From Microbacterium sp. GCS4 (GTDB lineage: Bacteria > Actinomycetota > Actinomycetes > Actinomycetales > Microbacteriaceae), in NCBI RefSeq assembly GCF_001262495.1, contig NZ_LGYE01000004.1, positions 62,001 to 126,000 on the forward strand: 64,000 bases of DNA, given 5' to 3'. A program made the translations under genes and the position numbers. The notes under the pieces were generated by a model. It searched no databases. It was not told the DNA's origin and saw nothing but the letters and a program-made list of their open reading frames with translations. This document shows, piece by piece, positions 33,732 through 42,342 of this stretch. Position 1 is the first letter of the stretch; every line of letters starts with the position of its first letter.

Positions 33732-34958
33732 ATGACCATCGAGCTCGTCGACGTCATCATCACCAGCCCGGGACGCAACTTCGTCACGCTCAAGATCACG
33801 ACCTCGGACGGCATCGTCGGCTGGGGAGACGCGACCCTCAACGGCCGTGAGCTCGCTGTCGCCTCCTATCTGGAGGACCACGTCGCGTCGATGCTCGTCG
33901 GCCGCGACGAGGATCGCATCGAGGACACCTGGCAGTACCTCTACCGCGGACCCTACTGGCGTCGCGGCCCCGTGACCATGGCCGCGATCGCCGCGGTGGA
34001 CATGGCGCTGTGGGATATCAAGGCCAAGAAGGCCGGGATGCCGTTGTACCAGCTGCTCGGAGGCGCGAGCCGCGAGGGCGTCCGCGTCTACGCGCACGCC
34101 TCGGGCACCGACTACGCGGCGCTCAAGAACGCGATCGCCGGCTATCAGGAGCTCGGCTACACGGCCGTGCGCGTGCAGACCGGCGTCCCCGGCCTCGGGC
34201 AGATCTACGGGGTCTCGAACGCCGGTCCCGGCGTGCGCTACGACTATGAGCCCGCCAAGCGCTCGGGCGCGCGCCCCAGCGAGGAGACCTGGGACACCCG
34301 CAACTACCTGAACCACATGCCCGGGATCTTCGCGCAGATCCGCGAGGACTTCGGCACCGACCTCCGCATCCTGCACGACGGCCACCACCGCATGTCGCCC
34401 ATCGAGGCCGCGCGCTTCGCGAAGGAGATCGAGCCCTACGACCTGTTCTGGCTGGAGGACTGCACCCCCGGCGAGGACCAGACGGCTCTGCGCCTGGTGC
34501 GTCAGCACTCCACCACGCCGCTCGCGATCGGCGAGGTCTTCAACTCGGTGTTCGACTACCAGACGCTCATCACCGAGCGCCTGATCGACTACGTGCGCTC
34601 GGCCGTCACTCACACGGGCGGCATCACGGCCATGAAGAAGCTCCTCGACTTCGCCGCGGTGTATGGCATCAAGTCCGGCATCCACGGTCCGACCGACATC
34701 TCGCCGGTCGGCATGGCCGCGGCGCTGCACCTCGATCTGGCGATCCACAACTTCGGCATCCAGGAGTACATGCCGCACAACGAGCAGACGCTCGAGGTGT
34801 TCCAGACGTCCTTCACGTTCGACCAGGGCTTCCTGCACCCGGGCGAGACGCCGGGCCTGGGAGTCGAGCTCGACGAGACGGCCGCGGCCGGCCACGAGTA
34901 CACGAAGGCGTACCTGCCGGTGAACCGTCTGCTCGACGGGACCGTGCATGACTGGTGA
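33732..34958 (+). CDS. manD: D-mannonate dehydratase, ManD (RspA) type of the enolase superfamily
   Basis: 408 residues, full length, with the N-terminal capping domain and the TIM barrel. The three metal-ligand acids are at Asp216 (in HDGHHR), Glu242 (in WLEDC) and Glu268 (in IGEVF), with the 26-residue spacings known for ManD; His218 would be the acid/base. The enzyme removes water from D-mannonate to give 2-keto-3-deoxy-D-gluconate (KDG), with Mg2+. This replaces the unrelated UxuA. The Shine-Dalgarno GGAGAAG precedes the ATG. ManD proteins include low-efficiency members that act on D-gluconate also, so the exact efficiency is open. Confidence 0.9.
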   Translation: MTIELVDVIITSPGRNFVTLKITTSDGIVGWGDATLNGRELAVASYLEDHVASMLVGRDEDRIEDTWQYLYRGPYWRRGPVTMAAIAAVDMALWDIKAKKAGMPLYQLLGGASREGVRVYAHASGTDYAALKNAIAGYQELGYTAVRVQTGVPGLGQIYGVSNAGPGVRYDYEPAKRSGARPSEETWDTRNYLNHMPGIFAQIREDFGTDLRILHDGHHRMSPIEAARFAKEIEPYDLFWLEDCTPGEDQTALRLVRQHSTTPLAIGEVFNSVFDYQTLITERLIDYVRSAVTHTGGITAMKKLLDFAAVYGIKSGIHGPTDISPVGMAAALHLDLAIHNFGIQEYMPHNEQTLEVFQTSFTFDQGFLHPGETPGLGVELDETAAAGHEYTKAYLPVNRLLDGTVHDW

Positions 34959-35592
34959 GGCCGGCCGCGAGGCTCTTCCCGCGCGCACGCTCGAGTCGCG
35001 GCTCGTCGTCGTCGCCCGCGCACAGCGCGCCGCGGACTACGACGCCGTGCTCGAGGTGCTCGTGGATGCCGGCATCCGCAGCGTCGAGCTCACGCTGACG
35101 ACGCCCGACACCCTCGCGCACCTGCCGCGCCTGATCGAGCGCTTCGGCGACGTCGTCGACCTCGGCGTGGGGACCGTCACCGACACCGAGGAGCTGAGCG
35201 GGGCGATCGCCGCGGGAGCCGCGTACATCGTCACGCCCATCACCGACCGCTCGTTCGTGACGCAGGCTCGGGATGCCGGTGTGCCGATCGTCCCTGGGGG
35301 GCTCACGCCCACGGAGCTGTCCGCCTCGTGGTCTGCCGGCGCCTCGGCGGTCAAGGTGTTCCCCGCGGGCCAGGTGGGCCCCGGATACCTCAAGGACCTC
35401 CGCGGGCCCTTCCCCGACATCCAGGTCGTCCCGTCCGGCGGCGTCGACCTCGCGGGCGCCGAGGCCTGGCTCGCGGCCGGCGCTGCGGCCGTGAGCGTCG
35501 GCGGTCCGCTGCTCGGCGACGCGTTCTCGGGCGGCGACCTCGGCGCCCTGCGCGACCGCGCCGCCGCCTTCGTCGAGGTCTGCGCCCGGTGA
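34948..35592 (+). CDS. eda: KDPG/KHG aldolase
   Basis: 214 residues, single TIM barrel. The Schiff-base lysine is Lys136 in AVKVFPA, the general acid/base is Glu47 in SVELTL, and the phosphate loop is the PSGGVD and VGGP segments. It splits 2-keto-3-deoxy-6-phosphogluconate into pyruvate and glyceraldehyde 3-phosphate, the last step of the pathway. The ATG lies inside the end of manD (11-base overlap), and its stop overlaps the GTG of the kinase gene. The first 15 residues before the [14 protein letters not shown] start are extra relative to E. coli Eda. Confidence 0.95.
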   Translation: MTGEAGREALPARTLESRLVVVARAQRAADYDAVLEVLVDAGIRSVELTLTTPDTLAHLPRLIERFGDVVDLGVGTVTDTEELSGAIAAGAAYIVTPITDRSFVTQARDAGVPIVPGGLTPTELSASWSAGASAVKVFPAGQVGPGYLKDLRGPFPDIQVVPSGGVDLAGAEAWLAAGAAAVSVGGPLLGDAFSGGDLGALRDRAAAFVEVCAR

Positions 35593-36554
35593 GCGGCTCG
35601 CCTCTCGCCGCGGTGGTGACCCTGGGCGAGACCATGGCGCTCGTCCGCTCGACCGAGATCGGTTCGCTGAAGCACGCGAACACGCTCGCGCTCGGCATCG
35701 GGGGTGCGGAGAGCAACGTCGCGATCGGCCTCTCACGCCTGGGCCACGCCTCGTCGTGGCTGGGTCGCGTCGGCGACGACTCCCTCGGCGAGCGCGTCCT
35801 CCGCGAGATCCGCGGGGAGGCCGTCGACGTGCGCGCCGTGGTCGACCCCGCAGCCTCGACCGGACTCATGGTCAAGGAGCGCCCCTCCGCGACATCCACC
35901 GCCGTGCACTACTACCGTGCAGGGTCAGCCGGGTCGCGACTGCACCCCGACGACCTGCCCGAGGACTGGGTCGAATCGGCCGAGCTGATGCACGTCACGG
36001 GCATCACCCCGCTGCTCTCGGCATCGGCGACGGACGCCGTGCATGCCGCGATCGACCGGGCGCGTGACGCCGGCGTCCGCGTGACCTTCGACGTGAACTA
36101 CCGTTCCAAGCTCGCCGCGCCCGAGGCCGCCGGCCCGATCCTGCGCGCGATCGCGGAACGCGCCGACATCGTGTTCGGCGGCGAGGAGGAGTTCGCGATC
36201 CTCTACCCCGGCACGAGCACCGCCGAGTCCGCGGCCCGGTTGCGGGATGCCGGATGCGCCACGACCGTCGTGAAGCTCGGCCCTGCGGGTGCCGCGGTCG
36301 TCACGGCCGACGCCGTGGTCGAAGCGCCCGGTTTCCGCATCGAACCCCTGGACACGGTCGGAGCCGGAGACGCGTTCGTCGCGGGGTACCTCAGCGGTCT
36401 GCTCGACGGACTCGACACGGCCGAGACGCTGCGACGCGCGAACGCCTGCGGCGCCCTGGCCTGCCTCGTGCCCGGCGACTGGGAGGCCGCGCCCACGCGT
36501 CGCGACCTCGACCGCTTCCTCGCGGGCGGCGCGGGCGATCCCGTGCGACGCTGA
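35589..36554 (+). CDS. kdgK: 2-keto-3-deoxygluconate kinase (PfkB family)
   Basis: 321 residues. The PfkB signatures are the N-terminal GETMALVR and GGAESNVAIGLSRLG (near residues 15 and 37) and the C-terminal DTVGAGDAF at about 254-262, whose Asp is the catalytic base. It phosphorylates KDG to KDPG with ATP in the cytosol. The preceding aldolase then uses the product. GTG start overlapping the eda stop. It is the last gene of the operon; no strong terminator was seen in the 94-base gap after it. Confidence 0.93.
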   Translation: MSGSPLAAVVTLGETMALVRSTEIGSLKHANTLALGIGGAESNVAIGLSRLGHASSWLGRVGDDSLGERVLREIRGEAVDVRAVVDPAASTGLMVKERPSATSTAVHYYRAGSAGSRLHPDDLPEDWVESAELMHVTGITPLLSASATDAVHAAIDRARDAGVRVTFDVNYRSKLAAPEAAGPILRAIAERADIVFGGEEEFAILYPGTSTAESAARLRDAGCATTVVKLGPAGAAVVTADAVVEAPGFRIEPLDTVGAGDAFVAGYLSGLLDGLDTAETLRRANACGALACLVPGDWEAAPTRRDLDRFLAGGAGDPVRR

Positions 36555-36636
36555 CCGGCGCGGGACGTGCTCTGGTCAGAGAGGCTGCCGTCCGCAAGGG
36601 GTCCGCACAGAGCGCACGGACCGACGCGAAGGCGCG

Positions 36637-36642
36637 TAGCCT
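36637..36642 (+). promoter_or_regulatory. Leaderless-type -10 box of the Pr6Pr gene
   Basis: TAGCCT ends six bases before the ATG at 36649. Confidence 0.45.
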
Positions 36643-36648
36643 CGAAGC

Positions 36649-37401
36649 ATGTCGAAAGCCGTCGCCACTCCACCCACGGCCATCGATATCCCAGCATCCC
36701 GCGAACGCCCGGACCTGTTCTCCGGAGCGGCGGTGAATCTGCGCCCGCTCGCGCTCGCCTACCGGATCGTCGCGCTCGTCGTCATCCTCACCGGCGTCGT
36801 GCGCAACGCCGACCTCCTCACCGGCGATCCGTCGTGGACGAGCTTCCTCTACTTCACGATGGTCAGCGACCTGATCTGTCTCGTGTGGATGCTGCTGCTC
36901 GTCCTCCGCACGGCGCGCGATCTGAGGAGCTCCGGCCCTCGAGGCACCTCGACCCCGAGCGCACGCTGGGGCGGTGCCGTCATGATGGCGATCACCGTGA
37001 CGATGCTCATCTACGTGGTCGTGCTCGTGCCGACGCGGATCGACGCGGGTGACACCGACATCTACTCGCTCACCGACACGCTCATCCACATCGTGACGCC
37101 GGCCCTGCTGATCGCGGACTGGCTGCTGTTCGTCCCCAAGGGCGCGTTCCGCTGGGTCGACCCGCTGCTGTGGACGCTGATCCCGTTCGCGTACCTCGCC
37201 TGGTCTGTGGTCTACGGCGCGCTCGGCGGCGAGTTCGTCGGCGGCGACCGGTACCCGTATCCGTTCCTCGACGTCGACTCCCTCGGGATCGGCGGCGTGC
37301 TCACATGGATCGCCGCGCTCACGGTCGCACTCGTCGCGGTCGGATTCGTGTACGTCGTGGTCGATCGGGTTCTCGGCGTCCTCGCCCGCCGCGCCCGCTG
37401 A
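36649..37401 (+). CDS. Pr6Pr-family membrane protein
   Basis: 250 residues with six or seven membrane helices. The family pattern TSFLYFTMVSDLICLVW near helix 2, a histidine-containing helix with IHIVTPALLIADWLLF, and GDRYPYPFLDVDS are recognisable (Pr6Pr, related to the FAR-17a/AIG1 hydrolase-like fold). The molecular function is not known; the conserved Thr/His pair in eukaryotic relatives is catalytic for lipid esters. A second, related Pr6Pr protein is encoded at 49720-50454. Monocistronic, ending directly at a long inverted repeat. Confidence 0.85.
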   Translation: MSKAVATPPTAIDIPASRERPDLFSGAAVNLRPLALAYRIVALVVILTGVVRNADLLTGDPSWTSFLYFTMVSDLICLVWMLLLVLRTARDLRSSGPRGTSTPSARWGGAVMMAITVTMLIYVVVLVPTRIDAGDTDIYSLTDTLIHIVTPALLIADWLLFVPKGAFRWVDPLLWTLIPFAYLAWSVVYGALGGEFVGGDRYPYPFLDVDSLGIGGVLTWIAALTVALVAVGFVYVVVDRVLGVLARRAR

Positions 37402-37482
37402 CGCGTTTCGTCTCGTCGCTGCGCTCCTCGCTCAACGACCTCTGCCCCGGTCGTTGAGCGAGCGCAGCGAGACGAAACGCGT
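37401..37482. repeat. Long inverted repeat filling the gap between convergent genes
   Basis: The left arm (37401-37440) and right arm (37449-37482) pair over 34 bases with two small bulges in the left arm, around an eight-base loop. The core (GTTTCGTCTCG, then CTCGCTCAACGACC) is the same as the copy at 4509-4545. It occupies exactly the space between the Pr6Pr stop and the arr stop and must act as a bidirectional terminator. Confidence 0.85.
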
Positions 37483-37892
37483 CAGTTGATGATCTCGGCG
37501 CGCGGGTCGGAGTGCAGGGCGGCGAGCTTCTCGCGCCAGTCGGCGAGCGCCTCGGGCGACAATCGGGTCCAGTCGAGAACCTCGCGGACGACCCGCAGCG
37601 GCTCGGCGCTGCGGTACGACCGGGTCGGGTTGCCGGGGAACTTCTTGTCGGTCACGTTCGGATCGTTCTCGAAGTCGCCGATCGGCTCGACCTCGTAGAC
37701 ACGGGGCTCCCGATCGCCGGGAGCGAGCTCGGCCGCGAGGCCGGCCCCGTCACGGAGCGCCGTGAAGTAGATGTGGTTCATGACGATCTCCGGTCGGTAG
37801 TTCGACCGGAAGCCCGCGGTCAGAAGCTCGCCGGGCTGCAGATCAGCCTTGGTGCCGTGGAAGAAGGGGCCGTCGTCCAGTGCGTCTGTCAC
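37482..37892 (-). CDS. arr: NAD+:rifampin ADP-ribosyltransferase
   Basis: 136 residues, the usual Arr length. The N-terminal FFHGTKADLQPGELLTAG with catalytic His, the NHIYFTALRDGAGLAAELA segment and the C-terminal RVVREVLDW are family hallmarks. It transfers ADP-ribose from NAD+ to the C23 hydroxyl of rifamycins, inactivating them. The Asp of EVEPIGDFENDPN completes the active site. Such genes are chromosomal in many environmental actinobacteria. Minus-strand TAGGAT ends six bases before the GTG, a leaderless arrangement. Confidence 0.95.
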   Translation of the reverse strand: MTDALDDGPFFHGTKADLQPGELLTAGFRSNYRPEIVMNHIYFTALRDGAGLAAELAPGDREPRVYEVEPIGDFENDPNVTDKKFPGNPTRSYRSAEPLRVVREVLDWTRLSPEALADWREKLAALHSDPRAEIIN

Positions 37893-37898
37893 CGGGTC

Positions 37899-37924
37899 AT
37901 CCTACGTCCGGAGTGGAGTAGCGT
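37899..37924. promoter_or_regulatory. Back-to-back -10 boxes of arr and lysE
   Basis: The arr -10 (minus TAGGAT, 37904-37899) and the LysE-gene -10 (TAGCGT, 37919-37924) each end six bases before their starts, in a 38-base divergent gap. Their -35 regions must overlap the other unit, so the two genes probably compete for polymerase. Confidence 0.5.
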
Positions 37925-37930
37925 TCCCTC

Positions 37931-38563
37931 ATGCTCCCGATCGAGAACCTGCTGGCCTTCGCCGTCGCCTCGGTGCTGCTCATCGTCATCCCAGGCCCCA
38001 GCGTTCTCTTCGTGATCGGCCGATCGATCACTCTCGGCCGTCGGGCGGGACTCCTCAGCGTTCTCGGCAACACCCTCGGCACGGTGCCGGCGGTTCTCGC
38101 TGTCGCGTTCGGTGTCGGCGCGATCGTCGCGTCGTCGGTCGTGGCGTTCACGATCATCAAGATCGCGGGCGCGATCTACCTGGTCTACCTCGGGATCCAG
38201 GCGATCCGCCACCGCAACGATCACACCCGGGGTACTCCCGTCGCCCGCGCATCGGCGTGGACACTGCTCCGGCAGGGATTCATCGTGGGGGTGTCGAACC
38301 CGAAAACCATCGCGTTCTTCGTCGCCGTGCTCCCCCAGTTCGCCGCCCCGCACGCGGGTGCCGTCTGGGCACAGCTCTTGATCCTGGGGTTCACGTTCCA
38401 GGTCCTCGCCCTGGCGTGCGACAGCGCATGGGCGTTCGCGGCGGGCACGGCGCGCGGATGGTTCGGGCGTTCCCCCCGACGCGTCTCGACGATGTCCGGT
38501 GTCGGCGGCGTCATGATGATCGGACTCGGCGGAACACTCGCGCTCACAGGCTCCAAGGCCTGA
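37931..38563 (+). CDS. LysE-family amino acid exporter
   Basis: 210 residues, six helices, full length. The family start LAFAVASVLLIVIPGPSVLF with the conserved GP, the GRRAGLLSVLGNTLG segment, and GVSNPKTIAFFVAVLPQF (NPK motif) are intact. LysE/RhtB proteins export amino acids or related compounds by proton antiport. The exact substrate is unknown. It shares a 38-base divergent promoter with arr. Confidence 0.93.
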   Translation: MLPIENLLAFAVASVLLIVIPGPSVLFVIGRSITLGRRAGLLSVLGNTLGTVPAVLAVAFGVGAIVASSVVAFTIIKIAGAIYLVYLGIQAIRHRNDHTRGTPVARASAWTLLRQGFIVGVSNPKTIAFFVAVLPQFAAPHAGAVWAQLLILGFTFQVLALACDSAWAFAAGTARGWFGRSPRRVSTMSGVGGVMMIGLGGTLALTGSKA

Positions 38564-38579
38564 CCGCGTCCACACAGCC

Positions 38580-38816
38580 TCAGGAACGACGGGTTCCGAT
38601 CCCCGGTTCGTCGTTGTGCACCGACTCGTCCTTCACCTCGGACTCGGATGCCGGGTCGACGCGCACCGCGCTGCCGCCGCCGGAGTCTGCGCCGGCACCA
38701 CCCGCGGGCACGTCGCCGAGCGCATCGGCATCGTCGCCGCCCCGCTCCGCGAGATGCGCGGCGATGCTCTCCTCAGCATCCGGCTCGTCCCCGGGGACGC
38801 AGTCGGCCCGAGTCAT
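38580..38816 (-). CDS. Small acidic protein, second of a coupled pair
   Basis: 78 residues, acidic, Gly/Ala/Asp/Ser-rich and probably disordered (DADALGDVPAGGAGADSGGG run), ending in GTRRS. The start ATG overlaps the stop of the upstream acidic protein by four bases, which is the best evidence that it is translated. No family recognised; homologues in related genomes would settle it. Confidence 0.55.
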   Translation of the reverse strand: MTRADCVPGDEPDAEESIAAHLAERGGDDADALGDVPAGGAGADSGGGSAVRVDPASESEVKDESVHNDEPGIGTRRS

Positions 38817-39046
38817 TCCGTGCCGTCCCGGAGATCCGCCGGGGCTTCGCCGCTGTGCTGTGCACCCTCGTCCTCGGGAGCGAGATCGCCTTGGCCGTCG
38901 TCGCCGAGTTCGGCGTCCAGCGGCTCGTCGCCCTGCGTCTCGGGCTGCGCGGTGTCGGTGGGGAACGTCTCGTCGGGCTCGTCCACGCGCGGGACGCCCT
39001 GCATCTCCGGCTCGAAGCTGTTCGCGAATGCATCGATGTTCGACAT
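38813..39046 (-). CDS. Small acidic protein, first of a coupled pair
   Basis: 77 residues, strongly acidic, without hydrophobic segments. It opens with MSNIDAFANSFEPEMQGVPR and continues as Glu/Asp/Pro-rich repeats ending in DLRDGTE. An excellent Shine-Dalgarno (GAGGAGG) is six or so bases before the ATG, so translation is likely. The acidic disorder is similar to that of stress-linked small proteins in Microbacteriaceae, but no function can be assigned. It is the first gene of a two-gene unit with 38580-38816. Confidence 0.7.
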   Translation of the reverse strand: MSNIDAFANSFEPEMQGVPRVDEPDETFPTDTAQPETQGDEPLDAELGDDGQGDLAPEDEGAQHSGEAPADLRDGTE

Positions 39047-39139
39047 GGTGTCCTCCTCGATCGGTTCGAGGCTCCATCGTCCCGCGACTCCGCGACGAGC
39101 GCAGGGCGGTTGACAGCCGCCCTGCGCCCCGGTAGCCCG

Positions 39140-40054
39140 CTACTTGATCGATCCCCGGGTGACGCCGGAGATCACCCAGCGCTGCGAGAAGATGTACACG
39201 ATCAGCAGCGGCGCCATCGCCATGAGGTACGACGCGAACGCGACCGTGTAGTCGGTGTTGTACTGACCCTGCAGCACGTACTGCGCGAGGGGCAGGGTGC
39301 GCGCCCCGGGGTCGGTCAGCACCACGAGCGGCAGGATGAAGTCGTTCCACGCCCACACGCAGGTGAGGATTCCGACCGTGGCGTTCATCGGGGTGAGGAG
39401 CGGGAAGATCACCTGCCAGAACACCCGCCAGGTCGAGGCGCCGTCCATGCGCGCCGCCTCCTCGAGCTCGATCGGGATCGAGCGGATGTACGCCGAGTAG
39501 ATGAAGACGTTCAGCGACAGCCCATAGATCGTGTACAGGATGATCACGCCGACCTGGTTGTCGAGTCCGAGCAGGGCTGTCTGCTTGACGAGCGGCAGCA
39601 TGATGATCGGGAACGGGATGAACAGGGCGGCGAGCAGATAGTAGAACACCCCCTTGAAGAAGGGGCGGTGCATGTTGCGGGCCAGGGCGTACGCGGCGAT
39701 CGAGCTCGTGAACATCGTGAACACGACCGACCCGACCGTGATGAGGGCCGTGTTCATGAGGGCCTGCGGGAACTGCGTGCGCTCCCAGGCCTCGGCGAAG
39801 TTCTCCCAGCGCACGGGGTTCGGCCATTCGAAGCCGGTACCGCCGACGAGCTGGTCGGGGCTCTTCAGCGCGACGACGACGGCGAGGTAGAGCGGGATCA
39901 GCACGGTCAGCGCGCACACGGCGATGACCGCGGTGGCCCACCAGTTGGTGCGGCGGGTGTCTCCGTCGTCGACGGCCGAGCGGCGGCGGCGACGGGAGGG
40001 GACGACGATCGCGGCCGTCGACGGGGCGATCTGCGGTGTGGTCGTGGTGGACAT
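39140..40054 (-). CDS. Sugar ABC permease (MalG/CUT1 type)
   Basis: 304 residues, six helices. The cytoplasmic EAA loop reads ELEEAARMDGASTWRVFWQV (about residues 200-219), the ATPase contact typical of CUT1 inner-membrane subunits. Ends GVTRGSIK. An acidic/basic N-terminus of about 40 residues precedes helix 1. Its ATG shares one base with the stop of the other permease. No ATPase gene follows, so the system must use a shared MsmK-like ATPase from elsewhere. Confidence 0.95.
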   Translation of the reverse strand: MSTTTTPQIAPSTAAIVVPSRRRRRSAVDDGDTRRTNWWATAVIAVCALTVLIPLYLAVVVALKSPDQLVGGTGFEWPNPVRWENFAEAWERTQFPQALMNTALITVGSVVFTMFTSSIAAYALARNMHRPFFKGVFYYLLAALFIPFPIIMLPLVKQTALLGLDNQVGVIILYTIYGLSLNVFIYSAYIRSIPIELEEAARMDGASTWRVFWQVIFPLLTPMNATVGILTCVWAWNDFILPLVVLTDPGARTLPLAQYVLQGQYNTDYTVAFASYLMAMAPLLIVYIFSQRWVISGVTRGSIK

Positions 40055-40992
40055 CAGGCATCCGCCTCTCGGCGCTGGAGGACTCGGAACTGCAGGAGGG
40101 AGACGACCGTGATCACGATGAAGAAGATCACCGCGTTGGCCGTCTGGTAGGCGAACTCGCCGCCCGCGTAGCCGCCCTTGAAGATGAGCATCGTGACCGA
40201 TTCGGTCGACGTGCCGGGGCCGCCGTTGGTGAGGGCCACGATCGGGTCGAAGACCTGCAGGTAGCCCTTGAGGCTCAGCACGACGTTGATCGTGAAGAAC
40301 GCGCTGATCAGCGGGAAGGTGATCGACCAGAACTGCCGCCAGGTCGAGGCGCCGTCCAGCGAGGCGGCTTCGTACAGCTCCGACGGGATCGTCTGGAGAC
40401 CCGACAGGTAGATGATGATCGTGAACGCGCATCCCTGCCACACGGCGAGCGCGACGATCGCGGTCCACGCCCAGTCGGGATTCGACAGGATGTTGTCGGC
40501 CAGGAGCGGGATGCCGGGGAACAGCTTCGGCAGCGAGTTCGTGAAGAGGTACTGGAACACGTAGCCGATCACGAGCATCGCGAGCACGTACGGCACGAAG
40601 TAGACGCCGCGGAAGAAGTTGCGAGCCTTGATCTTGGCGTTCAGCCCCATCGCGATCGCGAGGGAGATGGCGTTCGTGAGAACGGTGGCCGCGATCGCGA
40701 ACAGGAACGAGAACCCGTAGGCCCCCCACACCCGGTCGTCCTTGAACAGATTGAGGTAGTTGGAGATGCCGACGAAGTTCCAGTCGCCGTACCCCGCGTA
40801 GTTCGTGAAGCTGAAGAACACGCCCACGAGCATCGGGACGGTGTGGAACGCCGCGAACGCGATCACGCACGGCCAGATCATCCAGTAGTACGCCGACAGG
40901 GCGCGGCGCGAGGTGGTGCGCGTGCGCACCGCGCGGGGCCGACGTCCGCCGCCCGAGGTCGATGAGCGGACCGCTTCGGTGAGAGTGCTCAT
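40054..40992 (-). CDS. Sugar ABC permease (MalF/CUT1 type)
   Basis: 312 residues, six helices after a basic N-terminus. The EAA loop reads ELYEAASLDGASTWRQFWSI (about residues 200-219). It is the partner permease of 39140-40054 in a heterodimeric CUT1 importer for an oligosaccharide, here probably an alpha-galactoside as shown by the operon's GH36 enzyme. One base separates its ATG from the stop of the binding protein. Confidence 0.95.
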   Translation of the reverse strand: MSTLTEAVRSSTSGGGRRPRAVRTRTTSRRALSAYYWMIWPCVIAFAAFHTVPMLVGVFFSFTNYAGYGDWNFVGISNYLNLFKDDRVWGAYGFSFLFAIAATVLTNAISLAIAMGLNAKIKARNFFRGVYFVPYVLAMLVIGYVFQYLFTNSLPKLFPGIPLLADNILSNPDWAWTAIVALAVWQGCAFTIIIYLSGLQTIPSELYEAASLDGASTWRQFWSITFPLISAFFTINVVLSLKGYLQVFDPIVALTNGGPGTSTESVTMLIFKGGYAGGEFAYQTANAVIFFIVITVVSLLQFRVLQRREADA

Positions 40993-40993
40993 G

Positions 40994-42277
40994 TCAGTCC
41001 TCCGTCACGGGGATCGTGCGAGCGGCGATCTTGCGCCACTCGTTGTCGAGGGTGGCGAGCGTCGCGTCCGCATCGCCGGTGAAGATCGACTCCTGCACGA
41101 ATTCGGCGAGCGGGATGCCGGGTGGGATCTGGTGGTCGAGGAAGCCGGTGATCCGTCCGTCGTCGAAGAACGGCTTGACCGACTGCAACGAGAGGTCGTC
41201 GCTGAGCTGAGCGCCTTCGACCGAGGGGATCATGTTCTGCGAGGCGGCGAACTCCTCGATGATGTCGGGGCGAAACAGGAAGTCGATGAAGCGCAGCGCC
41301 TCCTCGCGGTGCGGGGTGTCGCGCCCCATCGTGACCGTGACGTCGACACCCGACACGATCAGGCGGTCCTCAGCCGAGTCTGTCGGGTACGGGAAGATCG
41401 CCGCGTTGATGTCGGGGTTCACCTGCTTGATGCCGTTGACGGCCCAGATGCCCTGCAGCAGCATCGCGGCCTCACCGCGCGCGAACGCCCCGTTGCCGTC
41501 GTCGTAGGTCGCACCGCGGTAGCCGTCCTGCGCGTAGGAGTACAGCTGCAGCTCGCGGTCGAGCGGCTGCTGGAAGTCCTGCTCGAACGACACGGGCGAG
41601 TCGGGACCGACGTCCTCTCCCTCGGAGCGCATCTCGTCGAAGAACCCGTCCTGCACCGCGTAGGCGCCGAGCCCGTTGAACGAGGGCACCGAGGTCCAGG
41701 AGTCGGCGAGCGTGGCGTAGATCGGCTGGATGCCGGCATCCTGCAGTTGCTCGCAGGCGGCGATGAGCTCGACCCAGGTCTCGGGCACCTCGATGCCCTG
41801 CTCGGCGAAGATGTCGGCGTTGTAGATGATGCCGTTCGCGTTGTTGACGTAGCCGAGGCTGTTGACCTCGCCCTGCTTGTTGCCGAGGTCGGCGAGGATG
41901 TCCTGCACCGCGGGGTTGATCGTGTCGAGCACGGGTTCGTCGGAGAAGTCGTAGAAGACGCCGGCCTGCGCGAGCCGCCCGAAGTTGCCGCTGCCGTTCA
42001 GGGTGATGACGTCGGGGGCCTTGTCCTTCACGAGCAGGGTGCGGATGATCGTGTCGGCGTCGGCCACCTGGTTCTGCACGACGCGGATGTCGGGGTTCTC
42101 GGCCTCGAACTTCTCGATGATCGCGTCGAAGTCCTCGCGGGCCTCACCTTTGAACTGGAAGAAGTTCAGCGTGGTGACGCCGGAGTCGGCGGTCGCGGAA
42201 CAGCCTCCCAGCGTCCCGACGAGTGCGGCGACGGCGACGACCGCCACGGCACCGCGGACCGGATGGATGGATCTCAT
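40994..42277 (-). CDS. Sugar-binding lipoprotein of the galactoside ABC importer
   Basis: 427 residues. A 21-residue basic/hydrophobic leader ends in the lipobox LGGC (about Cys26), so it is lipid-anchored outside the membrane. The mature part is an extracellular solute-binding family 1 protein: TLNFFQFKGEAREDFDAIIE at its start, a hinge segment near GNGAFARGEAAMLLQGIWAV. It delivers sugar to the two permeases downstream. A strong Shine-Dalgarno AAGGAGG precedes the ATG, unlike the weakly served genes around it, which fits the need for excess binding protein. Confidence 0.94.
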   Translation of the reverse strand: MRSIHPVRGAVAVVAVAALVGTLGGCSATADSGVTTLNFFQFKGEAREDFDAIIEKFEAENPDIRVVQNQVADADTIIRTLLVKDKAPDVITLNGSGNFGRLAQAGVFYDFSDEPVLDTINPAVQDILADLGNKQGEVNSLGYVNNANGIIYNADIFAEQGIEVPETWVELIAACEQLQDAGIQPIYATLADSWTSVPSFNGLGAYAVQDGFFDEMRSEGEDVGPDSPVSFEQDFQQPLDRELQLYSYAQDGYRGATYDDGNGAFARGEAAMLLQGIWAVNGIKQVNPDINAAIFPYPTDSAEDRLIVSGVDVTVTMGRDTPHREEALRFIDFLFRPDIIEEFAASQNMIPSVEGAQLSDDLSLQSVKPFFDDGRITGFLDHQIPPGIPLAEFVQESIFTGDADATLATLDNEWRKIAARTIPVTED

Positions 42278-42320
42278 GTGCGCCTCCTTGCGCGAGTGGG
42301 CGGACGGGCCGCCCCGGTGG

Positions 42321-42342
42321 GAGTCCTGAGAGTTCAGGACTC
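42321..42342 (-). other. Hairpin over the alpha-galactosidase stop codon
   Basis: Perfect 9-bp stem GAGTCCTGA/TCAGGACTC around GAGT, with the stop codon inside it, 44 bases before the binding-protein start. No T tract. It could be a processing or stability element that raises binding-protein mRNA over the enzyme's. Confidence 0.6.

Noticed and set aside
39140..40870. Possible fusion of the two sugar permeases
   Set aside because: The upstream part of that frame is out of phase with the first permease. The second permease starts at 40054, sharing one base with the first one's stop.
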